This document shows, piece after piece, positions 1-8,578 of a DNA stretch of 64,000 bases (positions within the stretch are counted from its first letter, which is position 1; each line of letters opens with the position of its first letter). The notes under the pieces were generated by a model, which was not told where the DNA came from, did no database searches, and was given only the letters and a program-made list of their open reading frames with translations. Origin of the DNA: Treponema sp. GTDB taxonomy: Bacteria; Spirochaetota; Spirochaetia; Treponematales; Treponemataceae. Made by a program: the position numbers and the translations under genes. Location: the NCBI GenBank assembly GCA_024691105.1, contig JAILNY010000020.1, forward strand, positions 1 to 64,000, in the 5' to 3' direction.

Positions 1-2526
1 GGAGACCTAAGAATAATATTTGCAAAAATAAGTCTTGAAAAACTAGAACCAGATTTGGTTATTATGGATGAATTTCAAAGATTTAAATATCTTCTCAATT
101 CAGATCCAGAATCTGATATTGGAATGCTGGCTAGTAAATTCTTTAATTCCGATTCAGTTAGAATGCTTTTGTTATCAGCAACACCATATAAAATGTATTC
201 AACATTAGAGGAAATAGATGAAGAACAGATCGATGAACATTATTCGGAATTTTTAAATGTAATGAAATTCTTGAAACCGGCAGAAGAAGATAATCAGAAA
301 TTTAAGGAGATTTGGAATAATTATTCTGTAAAATTAAAAGAACTTGATTTTGGCTCTGATGTTCTATTATCAGCAAAAAAAGCAGCAGAAGATTCCATGT
401 ATGAAAATGTTTGTCGAACAGAAAGAATATCCTCAAAAGATAATGCAGACATAATTGATACAAAAGACATAGAAACTCCTATTGAAGTTTTAGAAAAAGA
501 TATAAAATCGTATGTACAAGCTCAAAGGTTATTAGATGAAATAGGTGCTTCTTATTCCATTCCAGTTGATTATATAAAATCTTGTCCATATCTATTGTCT
601 TTTATGAGAGATTATCAATTAAAGAGAGATGTAGAAAGATATTTCAAAAAACATTCAGATTGTTTATCTATTGTAAATAAAGACACACTATGGTTAAAAA
701 AATCCAGCATAGATAAATATGAAAAGGTGCCGTCTAATAATGCCAGATTAGAACATATAATGAATAAAGTTTTTAGTAAAAATGCAGAATTACTTTTATG
801 GATACCTCCCTCAAAACCTTACTATGCACCACAAGGAAAATTTAAGGACATTAAAAATTTTTCAAAAACACTAATATTTTCTTCTTGGGAAATGGTTCCA
901 AGAATGTTAGCAAGCTTAATTTCTTATGAAGCAGAAAGAAAAACAGTTGGAACTTTGGCCATGGAAAGAAAAGATGATGCCCATTATTTCTATAACGAAA
1001 TGGCAGATGAGAACAGCAAAACATCAAAAAAACGATACCCATCATCAAGATTAAATTTCTCAGTAAAAGAAGGCAAGGCAAATTCAATGGCCCTTTTTAC
1101 ATTGATGTATCCTTCAAAGACACTGACGGAAGCATATAATCCTATTGATTGTCTAAACATGAACCTTTCATTACAAGATATTGAAAAAGAAATTAAAAGA
1201 AAAATAAAGGAAAAATTATCAAGATTACCAAATAAAGATTCAGGTAGAGTTGATAAAAGGTGGTATTTTTTTGCACCCTTATTAATGGATGATGCAGAAT
1301 ACGTTCAAGACTGGCTATTTAGTGATGAATACTTATCAGTGTATGATGATGATTCAAGATCAGCAAAAAAACAAAAAGGATTTCTAACCCATCTCTATGA
1401 GTTACAAGATTTATATGAATCCACAGAAGGAGGAACTTTATGTCCTCTAGGGAAAAGGCCTCCAGATCTAATAAATGTGCTAGTTGATATGGCTTTGGCT
1501 TCTCCTGCGGTATGTTTGAATCGAACATATTTGAAATATTCAAAGACTAGTACTTTTGAATCATATTTACCAAGTCAGGTTGCTAAACTGTTTATAAACA
1601 GAATGAATACAGCTGAGTCTACAGCAGCTGTAGAACTTGCTTGCGGAAGGAAAGCTGATGATGATGCTCATTGGATGAATGTCTTAACATATTCAAAGCA
1701 TGGAAATATTCAGGCTATGTTCGATGAGTATGCACATGTTGTTGTAAATGGATTAGATAAAGATGAGCACCTGATTGAAAAATTACATAAAACAATAGCT
1801 GATTCGTTGAGTATTAAAACAACACCATATGCATTTGATACATCAGAAAGATTTAAGAAAAGAATTTTAGGTGATAAAGATAAAGCCGTAAACATTCGTA
1901 CTCATTATGCGGTAGCATTTACAAAGGGCGACGGAAAAGATTCTGATACAGACCGAAAGAAAACAGTCCGAAATGCATTTAATTCTCCGTTCAGGCCTTT
2001 TGCTCTTGCTTCTACTTCAATTGGTCAGGAAGGCCTCGATTTTCATAATTACTGTAGACGAATTGTTCATTGGAATTTACCGAGCAATCCAATTGATTTG
2101 GAGCAAAGAGAAGGTAGAATTAATAGATTTGAATGTTTAGCAATCAGACAGAATGTAGCAGCACGCTATGGAAATATAAAATTTAAAAATGATGTTTGGA
2201 CAGAAATGTTTGAACAAGCTAAAAAGATTGAAAAAACAGAAGGGTGCTCTGATATGATTCCTTTTTGGGGATTAAAAGAAAAGCCAGACATGATAAAAAT
2301 AGAAAGAATTGTTCCAATGTATCCATACAGTAAAGATGGTGAAGCATATGCTCGATTGATAAAAATTTTGTCTTTGTATCGTCTTACTTTAGGACAGGCT
2401 AGGCAAGAAGAATTACTTGAATATATCTTCCAAAATAAACAAAATCTAAACGATATAGAAAAATATTTCATAAATCTTAGTCCATTTTATCGCGAAAAAA
2501 AAACATGTATAGAAAAAAAATTATGA
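1..2526 (+). CDS. Superfamily 2 helicase, 5' end outside the window
   Basis: The frame is open from base 1, so the start lies upstream; about 841 residues are visible. Residues 20-28 read VIMDEFQRF, a Walker B/DExx motif with Gln in the last place, followed near residue 60 by LLLSATPYK (motif III). Near residue 675 come SIGQEGLDFHNYC (motif V) and QREGRINRF (motif VI with its arginine finger), so this is the second part of a two-lobed ATP-dependent helicase or translocase. About 600 residues separate the lobes, far more than in a minimal helicase. The gene is visibly more AT-rich than the housekeeping genes to the right and uses many AGA and ATA codons, which suggests transfer. Helicases of this general type often sit in phage-defence or restriction loci. 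That role is inferred only, as no partner is visible. Confidence 0.75.
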   Translation, partial: GDLRIIFAKISLEKLEPDLVIMDEFQRFKYLLNSDPESDIGMLASKFFNSDSVRMLLLSATPYKMYSTLEEIDEEQIDEHYSEFLNVMKFLKPAEEDNQKFKEIWNNYSVKLKELDFGSDVLLSAKKAAEDSMYENVCRTERISSKDNADIIDTKDIETPIEVLEKDIKSYVQAQRLLDEIGASYSIPVDYIKSCPYLLSFMRDYQLKRDVERYFKKHSDCLSIVNKDTLWLKKSSIDKYEKVPSNNARLEHIMNKVFSKNAELLLWIPPSKPYYAPQGKFKDIKNFSKTLIFSSWEMVPRMLASLISYEAERKTVGTLAMERKDDAHYFYNEMADENSKTSKKRYPSSRLNFSVKEGKANSMALFTLMYPSKTLTEAYNPIDCLNMNLSLQDIEKEIKRKIKEKLSRLPNKDSGRVDKRWYFFAPLLMDDAEYVQDWLFSDEYLSVYDDDSRSAKKQKGFLTHLYELQDLYESTEGGTLCPLGKRPPDLINVLVDMALASPAVCLNRTYLKYSKTSTFESYLPSQVAKLFINRMNTAESTAAVELACGRKADDDAHWMNVLTYSKHGNIQAMFDEYAHVVVNGLDKDEHLIEKLHKTIADSLSIKTTPYAFDTSERFKKRILGDKDKAVNIRTHYAVAFTKGDGKDSDTDRKKTVRNAFNSPFRPFALASTSIGQEGLDFHNYCRRIVHWNLPSNPIDLEQREGRINRFECLAIRQNVAARYGNIKFKNDVWTEMFEQAKKIEKTEGCSDMIPFWGLKEKPDMIKIERIVPMYPYSKDGEAYARLIKILSLYRLTLGQARQEELLEYIFQNKQNLNDIEKYFINLSPFYREKKTCIEKKL

Positions 2527-2687
2527 GTATCAACTTTCAACCCGTACAATAATCCCAAAATATTATAGTATAAGTTGTTACTAGAAACTTTTTATAAATT
2601 GACTATCGCTATATATGTTTTTTTCTAAAGCTATGTTATGATAAAAAAAATTTTAGGTTTTGAAAACATTTTCTATAGGAGGTTCAA

Positions 2688-2909
2688 ATGGTAAGTGTTC
2701 ATGGATATTATGACGGAACAACTTATGTTGCAACAGAAACAGTAAATCCGTACAAAAATCAGAGTGTCATCATAACTTTGCTTGACGAGCCTCAGCCAAC
2801 CAAGAAAACTATAACTCTCGAAAAGTTAGAATCATTCGCCATTCCTTCAAACAACGCAGATGATGCTCAAAATCGTATCAGTAAAATAAGAGTTGACCGT
2901 GTCTTCTAA
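2688..2909 (+). CDS. Small antitoxin-like protein, no toxin beside it
   Basis: A 73-residue protein with a strong Shine-Dalgarno, AGGAGG, seven bases before the ATG. It starts MVSVHGYYDGTTYVA, then a short strand rich in V, I, T and L, and ends in a basic tail. This pattern resembles the small antitoxins (AbrB/DUF2281-like) that usually precede a PIN-domain VapC toxin in spirochaetes and cyanobacteria. Here no toxin frame follows: the next gene is on the other strand 28 bases later. It may be a solitary or decayed antitoxin next to the AT-rich helicase. Family assignment is by pattern only. Confidence 0.55.
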   Translation: MVSVHGYYDGTTYVATETVNPYKNQSVIITLLDEPQPTKKTITLEKLESFAIPSNNADDAQNRISKIRVDRVF

Positions 2910-2937
2910 AATCTTTTTTAACTAAGGATTCTCACTT

Positions 2938-5337
2938 CTAACTCAAACACTTACACAATCCCTTTCCGCGAAGCTGCAAAAAAAGATTTTTACCAAGCGT
3001 CTGTAAAACATTGGTTCCACAAGACGCGCTGATTGATTTTAAAAACTCGCACACAGATTCTGCGCGTACGCGATCAATCCCAACATCGGCGTACAAAAGT
3101 TCACCCATATAAGACCAGCAGAGCTGCAATTCGCGCTTGCCGCCCTCAGAACCGCGCGAAGTTCGATGGCCATCATCCAAACTTTCAAGCACAACGACAT
3201 TCCCTCCAAGCCAGATAAACTTATCTTTCTCTTCCGGGAGCTTTGAAAACTGTTTATCGCGCTCAACCTCATACTTTTGAATAAGCGAAGAAACAAAATC
3301 TTTTGCAATAGAAGGGCGCGGCATCTTATAAGGAAAGAATGTCTCAACCGGCTTTGAAAGTTTTTGCCCGTGCATCCATAAATCAAGGGCAGTATTCAAC
3401 GGAGCAGAATATTTTTCACTCTTTTCTTCACCTTCATAATGCAAATCATTTTTTGCAAAACGATTTTCGTTTGCTTTTTTTATTTTGAGGCCAGTATATT
3501 TTCCTTTAAGATATTCCTGATAAACTGTCGAGTGAAGTGTCAGCGTAAACTTGTGCCAGAACGCGCTGTCCAAAAGTCCCTGTTCAAAAAGCTGACGCAA
3601 AGTTTCCATTGAATCAATCAAGTCCTGTTCACTTTGATTCCAGAATCCAAAAATCATATACGAGTGAATTAAAATTCCCGCCTCTTTAAAAGCGCAGCAT
3701 GCAAAAACAATATTCTGCATGTCCGTTCCTTTGTTGACAGCATCAAGTCCGGTTCCGGTTGCAATTTCAATTCCTGCGCTGACAGCCGTCATTCCGCCCG
3801 CAGAAAGAATATCTGCAAGATCGCGCGTGAATGTTTTTTCAAAGCGGATATTTCCCCAGAACGACAACGGGAGCGATGTTTTTGCGCGCGCGATATTTTT
3901 TAATGCAAACTGTTCAAGTGCACGCGGCGGACAGGCCTCGTCCACAAAGTGAATTCCATAAACGCCAGACTTCTTTGCCTGCTCATAAAGACGGTCATAC
4001 AGATTATCAACATCCGTAAGACAATAATCTTTTACGTAATCGAGTGTCGTATCGCAGAACGCACACCGGTGCCAGTAACAGCCGTGCGCAATGTAGGCTT
4101 TGATCCATGATCCGTCATTCCAGATGCGGTGCATCGAATTTACATCATCGGCAAGCCGCGGATAATTTGAAAAATCGATATCAGAGTAATCCGGTGTAAT
4201 TTCGCGAACAAGCTTATGCTCAAGCGCGTTCATTTTTTTACAAGATTCATCATCTGATTTTTTTTGCAGAACAATTTTAGTGCCACATAAATATGTCGTG
4301 TTATAAAATTGAATTCCATCAAAAACAGAATGCAAATCTGACAATTCTTTCTTTTCAGAAAAAATATCAGGTAATGCAGAAAGCCTATCAAAGATGTCGA
4401 TAAAACTTCCGTAGCCTTTATCATAGCTTACAAAATCACAATAATTAAAAAAGCGCGGTTCAGTTATTTCGCGAAGCTCCGTATTCATATAACCGCCACC
4501 AAAAGCGACAAGATGATGGCGCACGCCCTCACCAACGCTCGGAGCACTCTCGGACACATTCCCTGCACCACCAAATTCTGTTTTAATAAACTTTGCAGTA
4601 TAGAGCGCGGCTTCAAAACATCCGGGGAAAGGAACAGAGATCCCAAAAATTGTATTTTTATTTTTATATTCAGAAAGCCTTGCACTCAAAAGAGGCTTAT
4701 AAAAATCTTCGAGCATCGGCGAATCTAAAGACGATTCAAACTCACTAAAACTTTCTGCACTCGCTGCAATATGTTCAGCATATCTAATCAAAGAAAAATT
4801 ATTGTCATAAACAAGTGTAATGTAATCTGATAAATCTGCAAGTGCAAGGCTTGCAAGAATCTGGGCATCGTCAGAGTTTACATCGCGGTTTAACTGCGAA
4901 AGATATTTTTCCATTCGGTCGCCGCGGGGAACGTGCGCGCTTCTGATAAACTCATGAACATACTCGCGGCCGCTTACGCGCGAAGCGCTGCTTCCGCCAG
5001 GGCAAACGATTGCGACAATAACATCAATCCATTTTTCCCAAAGCGGGGCAAGCGACACAAAGCGGCGGAGCTGAAAAGCAGTGGCGTCGTCGCCCTGCTT
5101 TTCAAAGCGGCCGGCAATTTGCAGTGCCTTTGATGATGTCTTTGAAAAAATAATTTTAAGCCCGCGCGCACAGAATACAGAATGGAAAAACTCATTACTT
5201 AAATCAAGCCATTTTACGTTTCCGCAGATTCCGCGCTCTTTATATTGTCTTTTGAAAAAATCAGAAAGGTAAGCACCGCTTGGATAAGGAGTGTTTAACT
5301 GAACAAGCGGGCTCTGGATGATTACAGTATCAAGCAT
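2938..5337 (-). CDS. Radical SAM protein of the B12-binding-like class
   Basis: A 799-residue protein. The N-terminus (LVQLNTPYPSGAYLSDFFK) resembles the front of B12-binding radical SAM proteins, but I see no DxHxxG cobalamin motif. The iron-sulfur motif is AHGCYWHRCAFCD near the middle, with C-x4-C-x2-C spacing instead of the usual C-x3-C-x2-C. The TIM-barrel core follows (GIHFVDEACPP, FWGNIRFEK, SAGIEIATGTGLDAVNKGTD). It should cleave S-adenosylmethionine through a 4Fe-4S cluster; the substrate is unknown. It lies 17 bases after the cytidylate-kinase-like gene and probably shares its transcript. A TATAAT box ends five bases before the ATG, so it may also have its own nearly leaderless promoter. 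Confidence 0.8.
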   Translation of the reverse strand: MLDTVIIQSPLVQLNTPYPSGAYLSDFFKRQYKERGICGNVKWLDLSNEFFHSVFCARGLKIIFSKTSSKALQIAGRFEKQGDDATAFQLRRFVSLAPLWEKWIDVIVAIVCPGGSSASRVSGREYVHEFIRSAHVPRGDRMEKYLSQLNRDVNSDDAQILASLALADLSDYITLVYDNNFSLIRYAEHIAASAESFSEFESSLDSPMLEDFYKPLLSARLSEYKNKNTIFGISVPFPGCFEAALYTAKFIKTEFGGAGNVSESAPSVGEGVRHHLVAFGGGYMNTELREITEPRFFNYCDFVSYDKGYGSFIDIFDRLSALPDIFSEKKELSDLHSVFDGIQFYNTTYLCGTKIVLQKKSDDESCKKMNALEHKLVREITPDYSDIDFSNYPRLADDVNSMHRIWNDGSWIKAYIAHGCYWHRCAFCDTTLDYVKDYCLTDVDNLYDRLYEQAKKSGVYGIHFVDEACPPRALEQFALKNIARAKTSLPLSFWGNIRFEKTFTRDLADILSAGGMTAVSAGIEIATGTGLDAVNKGTDMQNIVFACCAFKEAGILIHSYMIFGFWNQSEQDLIDSMETLRQLFEQGLLDSAFWHKFTLTLHSTVYQEYLKGKYTGLKIKKANENRFAKNDLHYEGEEKSEKYSAPLNTALDLWMHGQKLSKPVETFFPYKMPRPSIAKDFVSSLIQKYEVERDKQFSKLPEEKDKFIWLGGNVVVLESLDDGHRTSRGSEGGKRELQLCWSYMGELLYADVGIDRVRAESVCEFLKSISASCGTNVLQTLGKNLFLQLRGKGLCKCLS

Positions 5338-5354
5338 CGATTATTATATAGAAT

Positions 5355-5939
5355 CTATTTTACCGCATCGCAAATCAAATCGATGCATTTTTCTACACCA
5401 AGCGAAGAACTACTGAGCGACAAATCATAACTTGAAGCCAGTCCAAATTCTTTATTTGTAAAATATGAACAGAATTTTTTTCTTGCCTTATCAATATTTT
5501 TAATCTGCTCAGAAATTTTTTCTTCTGAAAAATCCTTCATCTTGTCATTTTTTAAATATCTTAAACGCCAGTATGGAGTTGCATGAATAAACACATGGAA
5601 CGAGTCATCATATTCAGCAAGAATGCTGTTTGCATTTCGACCGACAATAACGCACTTTCCGTGTTCACCAATTTTTTTGATTACATTTTTCTGAGACTCG
5701 TAAAAGCGCTCTTCTACAGGAGAAGAATACAATTCAAAAAGACTCTGACCAAAACCAAAAGTAAGAGGAGCTCGCTCGTCAACTTTGACCATTTTTTCGA
5801 TATCAAGATTTGCATCACGCGCAGCACGGATAATCAATTCTTTGTCAAAATATTCATAACCAAGACGTTCAGCAACCGCTTTACCGATTGTTCCACCGGC
5901 AGCACCAAACTCACGACTGATTGTAATTATCTTTTTCAT
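5355..5939 (-). CDS. Cytidylate kinase-like family protein
   Basis: A 194-residue P-loop kinase. It begins MKKIITISREFGAAGGTIG, the variant phosphate-binding loop of the Cytidylate_kin2 family, followed by the conserved YEYFDKELI. The family is related to CMP kinase but has a shorter nucleotide-monophosphate-binding region, and its members' substrates are mostly unproven. It is likely cytosolic. It lies about 70 bases after the ABC ATPase gene and 17 bases before the radical SAM gene on the same strand. The ATG is preceded by a GGAG-type ribosome binding site. Confidence 0.8.
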   Translation of the reverse strand: MKKIITISREFGAAGGTIGKAVAERLGYEYFDKELIIRAARDANLDIEKMVKVDERAPLTFGFGQSLFELYSSPVEERFYESQKNVIKKIGEHGKCVIVGRNANSILAEYDDSFHVFIHATPYWRLRYLKNDKMKDFSEEKISEQIKNIDKARKKFCSYFTNKEFGLASSYDLSLSSSSLGVEKCIDLICDAVK

Positions 5940-6010
5940 TCACTCCTCCAAAAATCTCCGCGAAAGCGGCAAGCCTCGTCGCATATTAAACCGCGCGTTA
6001 CCGCTATTTT

Positions 6011-6748
6011 TTACAAAACCTTATTCAGGAAGCTGATTGTACGCTCCTGCTTTGGATGCTTTAATACTTCATCCGGAGTTCCTTCTTCTATTATATACCC
6101 GCCGTCCATAAATACAACACGGTCTGCAACTTCGCGCGCAAATCCCATCTCGTGAGTTACAACTACCATAGTCATTCCGCCCTTTGCAAGTTCCTGCATT
6201 ACAGACAAAACTTCACCTACCATCTCAGGATCGAGCGCACTGGTCGGTTCATCAAAAAGCATAATCGAAGGATTCATCGCAAGAGCACGTGCAATTGCAA
6301 CACGCTGCTTTTGACCACCAGAAAGCTGCTGCGGATAAACATCAGCCTTAGAGTCAAGACCAACGCGAGTCAAAAGTCTCATTCCAGTTTCGCGGGCTTC
6401 TTCCTTTGACATCTTCTTAAGTTTAACCGGAGCAAGCATAATGTTTTCGATTACTGTAAGATTAGGGAAGAGATTAAAATGCTGAAATACCATTCCGATA
6501 TTTTCGCGCACATGATTTATGTTAACAGATTTATCGTTGATATTATTTCCGTTTACGATAATTGTTCCACCGTTAGAAACTTCAAGCTTATTAAGACAGC
6601 GCAAGAAAGTTGACTTACCGCTTCCAGAAGGTCCGATAACAACAACAACTTCACCTTCGTGAATATCAATATTAATGTCTTTTAATACTTCAAGTTTACC
6701 AAAAGTTTTCTTAAGTTTTTCAACGTGAATTTTTACTTTATCGTTCAT
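6011..6748 (-). CDS. Polar amino-acid ABC transporter, ATP-binding subunit
   Basis: A 245-residue ATPase of the GlnQ/HisP class. It has Walker [11 protein letters not shown]-loop region [10 protein letters not shown], signature [15 protein letters not shown], Walker [15 protein letters not shown] and the switch histidine in VVTHEM. I chose the ATG at 6748 ([11 protein letters not shown]), which has AGGTAG upstream; an in-frame TTG at 6775 is also possible. The end of the permease gene overlaps only the longer form. It powers uptake by the permease and lipoprotein encoded just upstream. Confidence 0.92.
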   Translation of the reverse strand: MNDKVKIHVEKLKKTFGKLEVLKDINIDIHEGEVVVVIGPSGSGKSTFLRCLNKLEVSNGGTIIVNGNNINDKSVNINHVRENIGMVFQHFNLFPNLTVIENIMLAPVKLKKMSKEEARETGMRLLTRVGLDSKADVYPQQLSGGQKQRVAIARALAMNPSIMLFDEPTSALDPEMVGEVLSVMQELAKGGMTMVVVTHEMGFAREVADRVVFMDGGYIIEEGTPDEVLKHPKQERTISFLNKVL

Positions 6749-6761
6749 CTGTTCTACCTGC

Positions 6762-7433
6762 CTATCTTTCTTCAACCTTTAATTTTCTCTCGACTGTCTT
6801 TGCAATTTTACTCAACGAAATAATGACAATCATATACATAATTCCGACAATCGCCCATGTTTCAAGGCTCTTAAAAGTATTGCCCGAAATTGTTTTTCCC
6901 ATATTTGTAAGTTCAGGATATCCGATAACTGCAAGGATTGAAGTATCCTTTAATGTAATGATAAACTGGTTGATTACAGAAGGAATCATTACGCGAAAGG
7001 CCTGAGGAAGAATTACGTTCGTCATACTCATTCCATAAGTAAGACCAAGACTTCGCGATGCTTCCATCTGCCCCTTGTCTATACTTTGAATTCCTGCTCT
7101 GAAAATTTCTGCCATGTAAGCACCGCAGTTCATCGAAAGCGCGATGGTACCTGCCTGCAATGCAGGAAGCTTAAAGCCTACGATCCCCATCATCTTTACA
7201 GCCTGCGGAATTCCAAAATAAATAAAATATGCAAGAACAATCAACGGAACACCACGAATGGCATCTACATAAACAGTACCAACTGCATTTAATACTTTAT
7301 TGTGACTGACATTGCAGAGGGCAAAGATAAGTCCGATTATCATTGCAAATATAAGTGCCAGCAATGTTAAAAGCATCGTATTTCCGAGCGACTGTAACAA
7401 CATTACTGCATAGGATTGCAAAATAGATTTCAT
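6762..7433 (-). CDS. Polar amino-acid ABC transporter, permease
   Basis: A 223-residue inner-membrane protein of the HisM/GlnP family with about five membrane segments. The conserved cytoplasmic loop that docks on the ATPase is visible as [11 protein letters not shown] followed by ILPQAFR. The start at 7433 ([11 protein letters not shown]) is chosen because CGGAGT lies nine bases upstream; the frame runs further upstream but without a ribosome site. It forms the importer with the ATPase and the solute-binding lipoprotein. Confidence 0.92.
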   Translation of the reverse strand: MKSILQSYAVMLLQSLGNTMLLTLLALIFAMIIGLIFALCNVSHNKVLNAVGTVYVDAIRGVPLIVLAYFIYFGIPQAVKMMGIVGFKLPALQAGTIALSMNCGAYMAEIFRAGIQSIDKGQMEASRSLGLTYGMSMTNVILPQAFRVMIPSVINQFIITLKDTSILAVIGYPELTNMGKTISGNTFKSLETWAIVGIMYMIVIISLSKIAKTVERKLKVEER

Positions 7434-7460
7434 TCGTTGAACTCCGTTTTTAAAATTCCA

Positions 7461-7506
7461 GTGCCAACCTACAGGCACCACACACGGCACCTCAAAAAGA
7501 AGTGCC
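7461..7506 (-). promoter_or_regulatory. Two stem-loops between binding-protein and permease genes
   Basis: In the 97-base gap between the solute-binding gene and its permease there are two hairpins: GTGCC/GGCAC arms at 7461-7478, and GGCACCTC/GAAGTGCC arms with an A5 loop at 7486-7506. Both use the same GGCAC/GTGCC sequence, so they can also pair with each other. In ABC importers such structures commonly stabilise the binding-protein mRNA or reduce readthrough into the permease. That role is inferred. Confidence 0.5.
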
Positions 7507-7530
7507 GCAGATTTTAGAAAAAATCAGAAA

Positions 7531-8292
7531 TTACTTAAGATACTTATCAAGAATCTGCTGATATTTTCCGTTAGCTCTGATGTTTGCAAGACCTTTGTTG
7601 AACATATCAAGAAGTTCCTGGTTGTCTTTGTTCATGATTGCAAAACCGTATGGAGCACCTTCGCTTTCCATTCCTGCAGGAATCTTAAGAGCAAGACCAG
7701 CACTCTTGATGTTGTCAGCCATGATTGGAGTATCTTCACAGCAAGCTGCACTGTTACCAAGGATTACATCCTGGTACATTGTAGGAGAATCTTCAAATAC
7801 TGTTACTGTAAATCCATATTTATCTTTGAGAGAATTTGCAAAGTCAGCACCTGCAGTTCCGTTTTTAACAGCTACATTCTTTCCCTTAAGATCTTCAAAC
7901 TTAGCAATTTTGCTGTCTGCTGCAACTACGAAAGTCTGTGTTGCATTGTAGTATCCGTCAGAGAAAATCCAGCCAGAATCAATGCGAGACTGTTTGATTG
8001 TAGCACCAGCGATAAGAGCGTCAGCCTGTCCAACCTGAACAGCTGCTACACCGGCATCCCAACCGAGAACCTGGAGATCATACTTAAAGCCCTGATCTTC
8101 TGCAACGGCAGCGAGGATATCAACGTCGATACCTACAAATTCGTTATTTTCGTTTGTGTATTCAAATGGTCTGAATACTGTATCTGTGGCAACGATCCAT
8201 ACTTTGCCAGAAGCTGAATTTTTCTTTGCGCCACAAGAAGTCAAAGAAAAAAGCATAAGTGCTGCAGTTAAAGCAACGATAATTTTTTTCAT
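7531..8292 (-). CDS. Polar amino-acid ABC transporter, solute-binding lipoprotein
   Basis: A 253-residue SBP_bac_3 family protein. The start at 8292 (MKKIIVALTAALM) has AAAAGGAGT upstream and opens a lipoprotein signal peptide ending in LTSC, so the mature protein is anchored by its cysteine outside the inner membrane. The mature part shows the class pattern (FRPFEYTNENNEFVGIDVDI, then a GTAGADFA-type ligand loop). It captures the amino acid for the permease and ATPase encoded downstream. The substrate is not certain; glutamine or glutamate is suggested only by the divergent glnA. Confidence 0.92.
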   Translation of the reverse strand: MKKIIVALTAALMLFSLTSCGAKKNSASGKVWIVATDTVFRPFEYTNENNEFVGIDVDILAAVAEDQGFKYDLQVLGWDAGVAAVQVGQADALIAGATIKQSRIDSGWIFSDGYYNATQTFVVAADSKIAKFEDLKGKNVAVKNGTAGADFANSLKDKYGFTVTVFEDSPTMYQDVILGNSAACCEDTPIMADNIKSAGLALKIPAGMESEGAPYGFAIMNKDNQELLDMFNKGLANIRANGKYQQILDKYLK

Positions 8293-8330
8293 TTTTATAT
8301 ACTCCTTTTGTAAAATAAAATGAACAATGT

Positions 8331-8359
8331 ATTTTATAGAAAATACCACGTTTATGCAA
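8331..8359 (-). promoter_or_regulatory. Promoter of the amino-acid importer operon
   Basis: On the minus strand TTGCAT (8359-8354) is separated by 17 bases from TAAAAT (8336-8331), followed by a 30-base leader with a good ribosome binding site. It is divergent from the glnA promoter. Confidence 0.6.
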
Positions 8360-8383
8360 CGCAATGAACCTACAACAGAAGGA

Positions 8384-8402
8384 GAGTTTTTCCCAAAAAC
8401 TC
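8384..8402. other. Palindrome between divergent promoters
   Basis: GAGTTTTT, CCC, AAAAACTC form a perfect 8-bp inverted repeat between the importer and glnA promoters. It has no T-run after it on either strand, so an operator is more likely than a terminator. The binding protein is unknown. Confidence 0.35.
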
Positions 8403-8456
8403 GAAGCATTCTGGAGAAATGAATCCATTATTGGAAAGGAAGGCACAGAATGCATG

Positions 8457-8485
8457 TTGACAGATTTCTCGCGACTTTATACAAT
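8457..8485 (+). promoter_or_regulatory. glnA promoter
   Basis: A consensus -35 box TTGACA (8457-8462), 17-base spacer, and -10 box TACAAT (8480-8485). Transcription should start near 8492, only a few bases before the hexaloop hairpin of the leader. Confidence 0.75.
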
Positions 8486-8494
8486 GAATAAAGC

Positions 8495-8514
8495 AATGTG
8501 CAAAGGCGCTCATT
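8495..8514 (+). promoter_or_regulatory. glnA leader hexaloop hairpin (candidate ANTAR target)
   Basis: AATGTGC and GCTCATT pair (seven positions, one T-T mismatch) around the loop AAAGGC (8502-8507). The loop has A at position 1 and G at position 4, the signature of RNA hairpins bound by ANTAR proteins. The loop and 3' stem are also the 5' arm of the terminator that follows, so the two structures exclude each other. Confidence 0.55.
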
Positions 8515-8560
8515 CAATCTTACGACTTACTGTCGCCGGATGGAATGGACGCCTTTTTTT
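8502..8560 (+). terminator. glnA leader intrinsic terminator (attenuator)
   Basis: The 5' arm AAAGGCGCTCATTC (8502-8515) pairs with GAATGGACGCCTTT (8543-8556) with one C-A mismatch and one G-T wobble, and a T-run ends at 8560. A nested CGAC/GTCG hairpin (8523-8535) sits in the loop. It stands less than 20 bases before the glnA start codon, so transcription must pass it to express glnA. Confidence 0.75.
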
Positions 8561-8578
8561 CTATTCATGGAGGAAACA

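Noticed and set aside
5583..6155. 190-codon open frame opposite the cytidylate-kinase-like and ATPase genes
   Set aside because: It spans two genes with clear motifs on the other strand, and its own translation has no recognisable pattern.
8384..8402. Terminator between the divergent promoters
   Set aside because: The stem is perfect, but no T-run follows on either strand and there is no transcript to end there.
8498..8578. Extended reading frame before the glnA ATG
   Set aside because: These codons overlap the leader hairpin and terminator; a strong GGAGG site fits the ATG at 8579.
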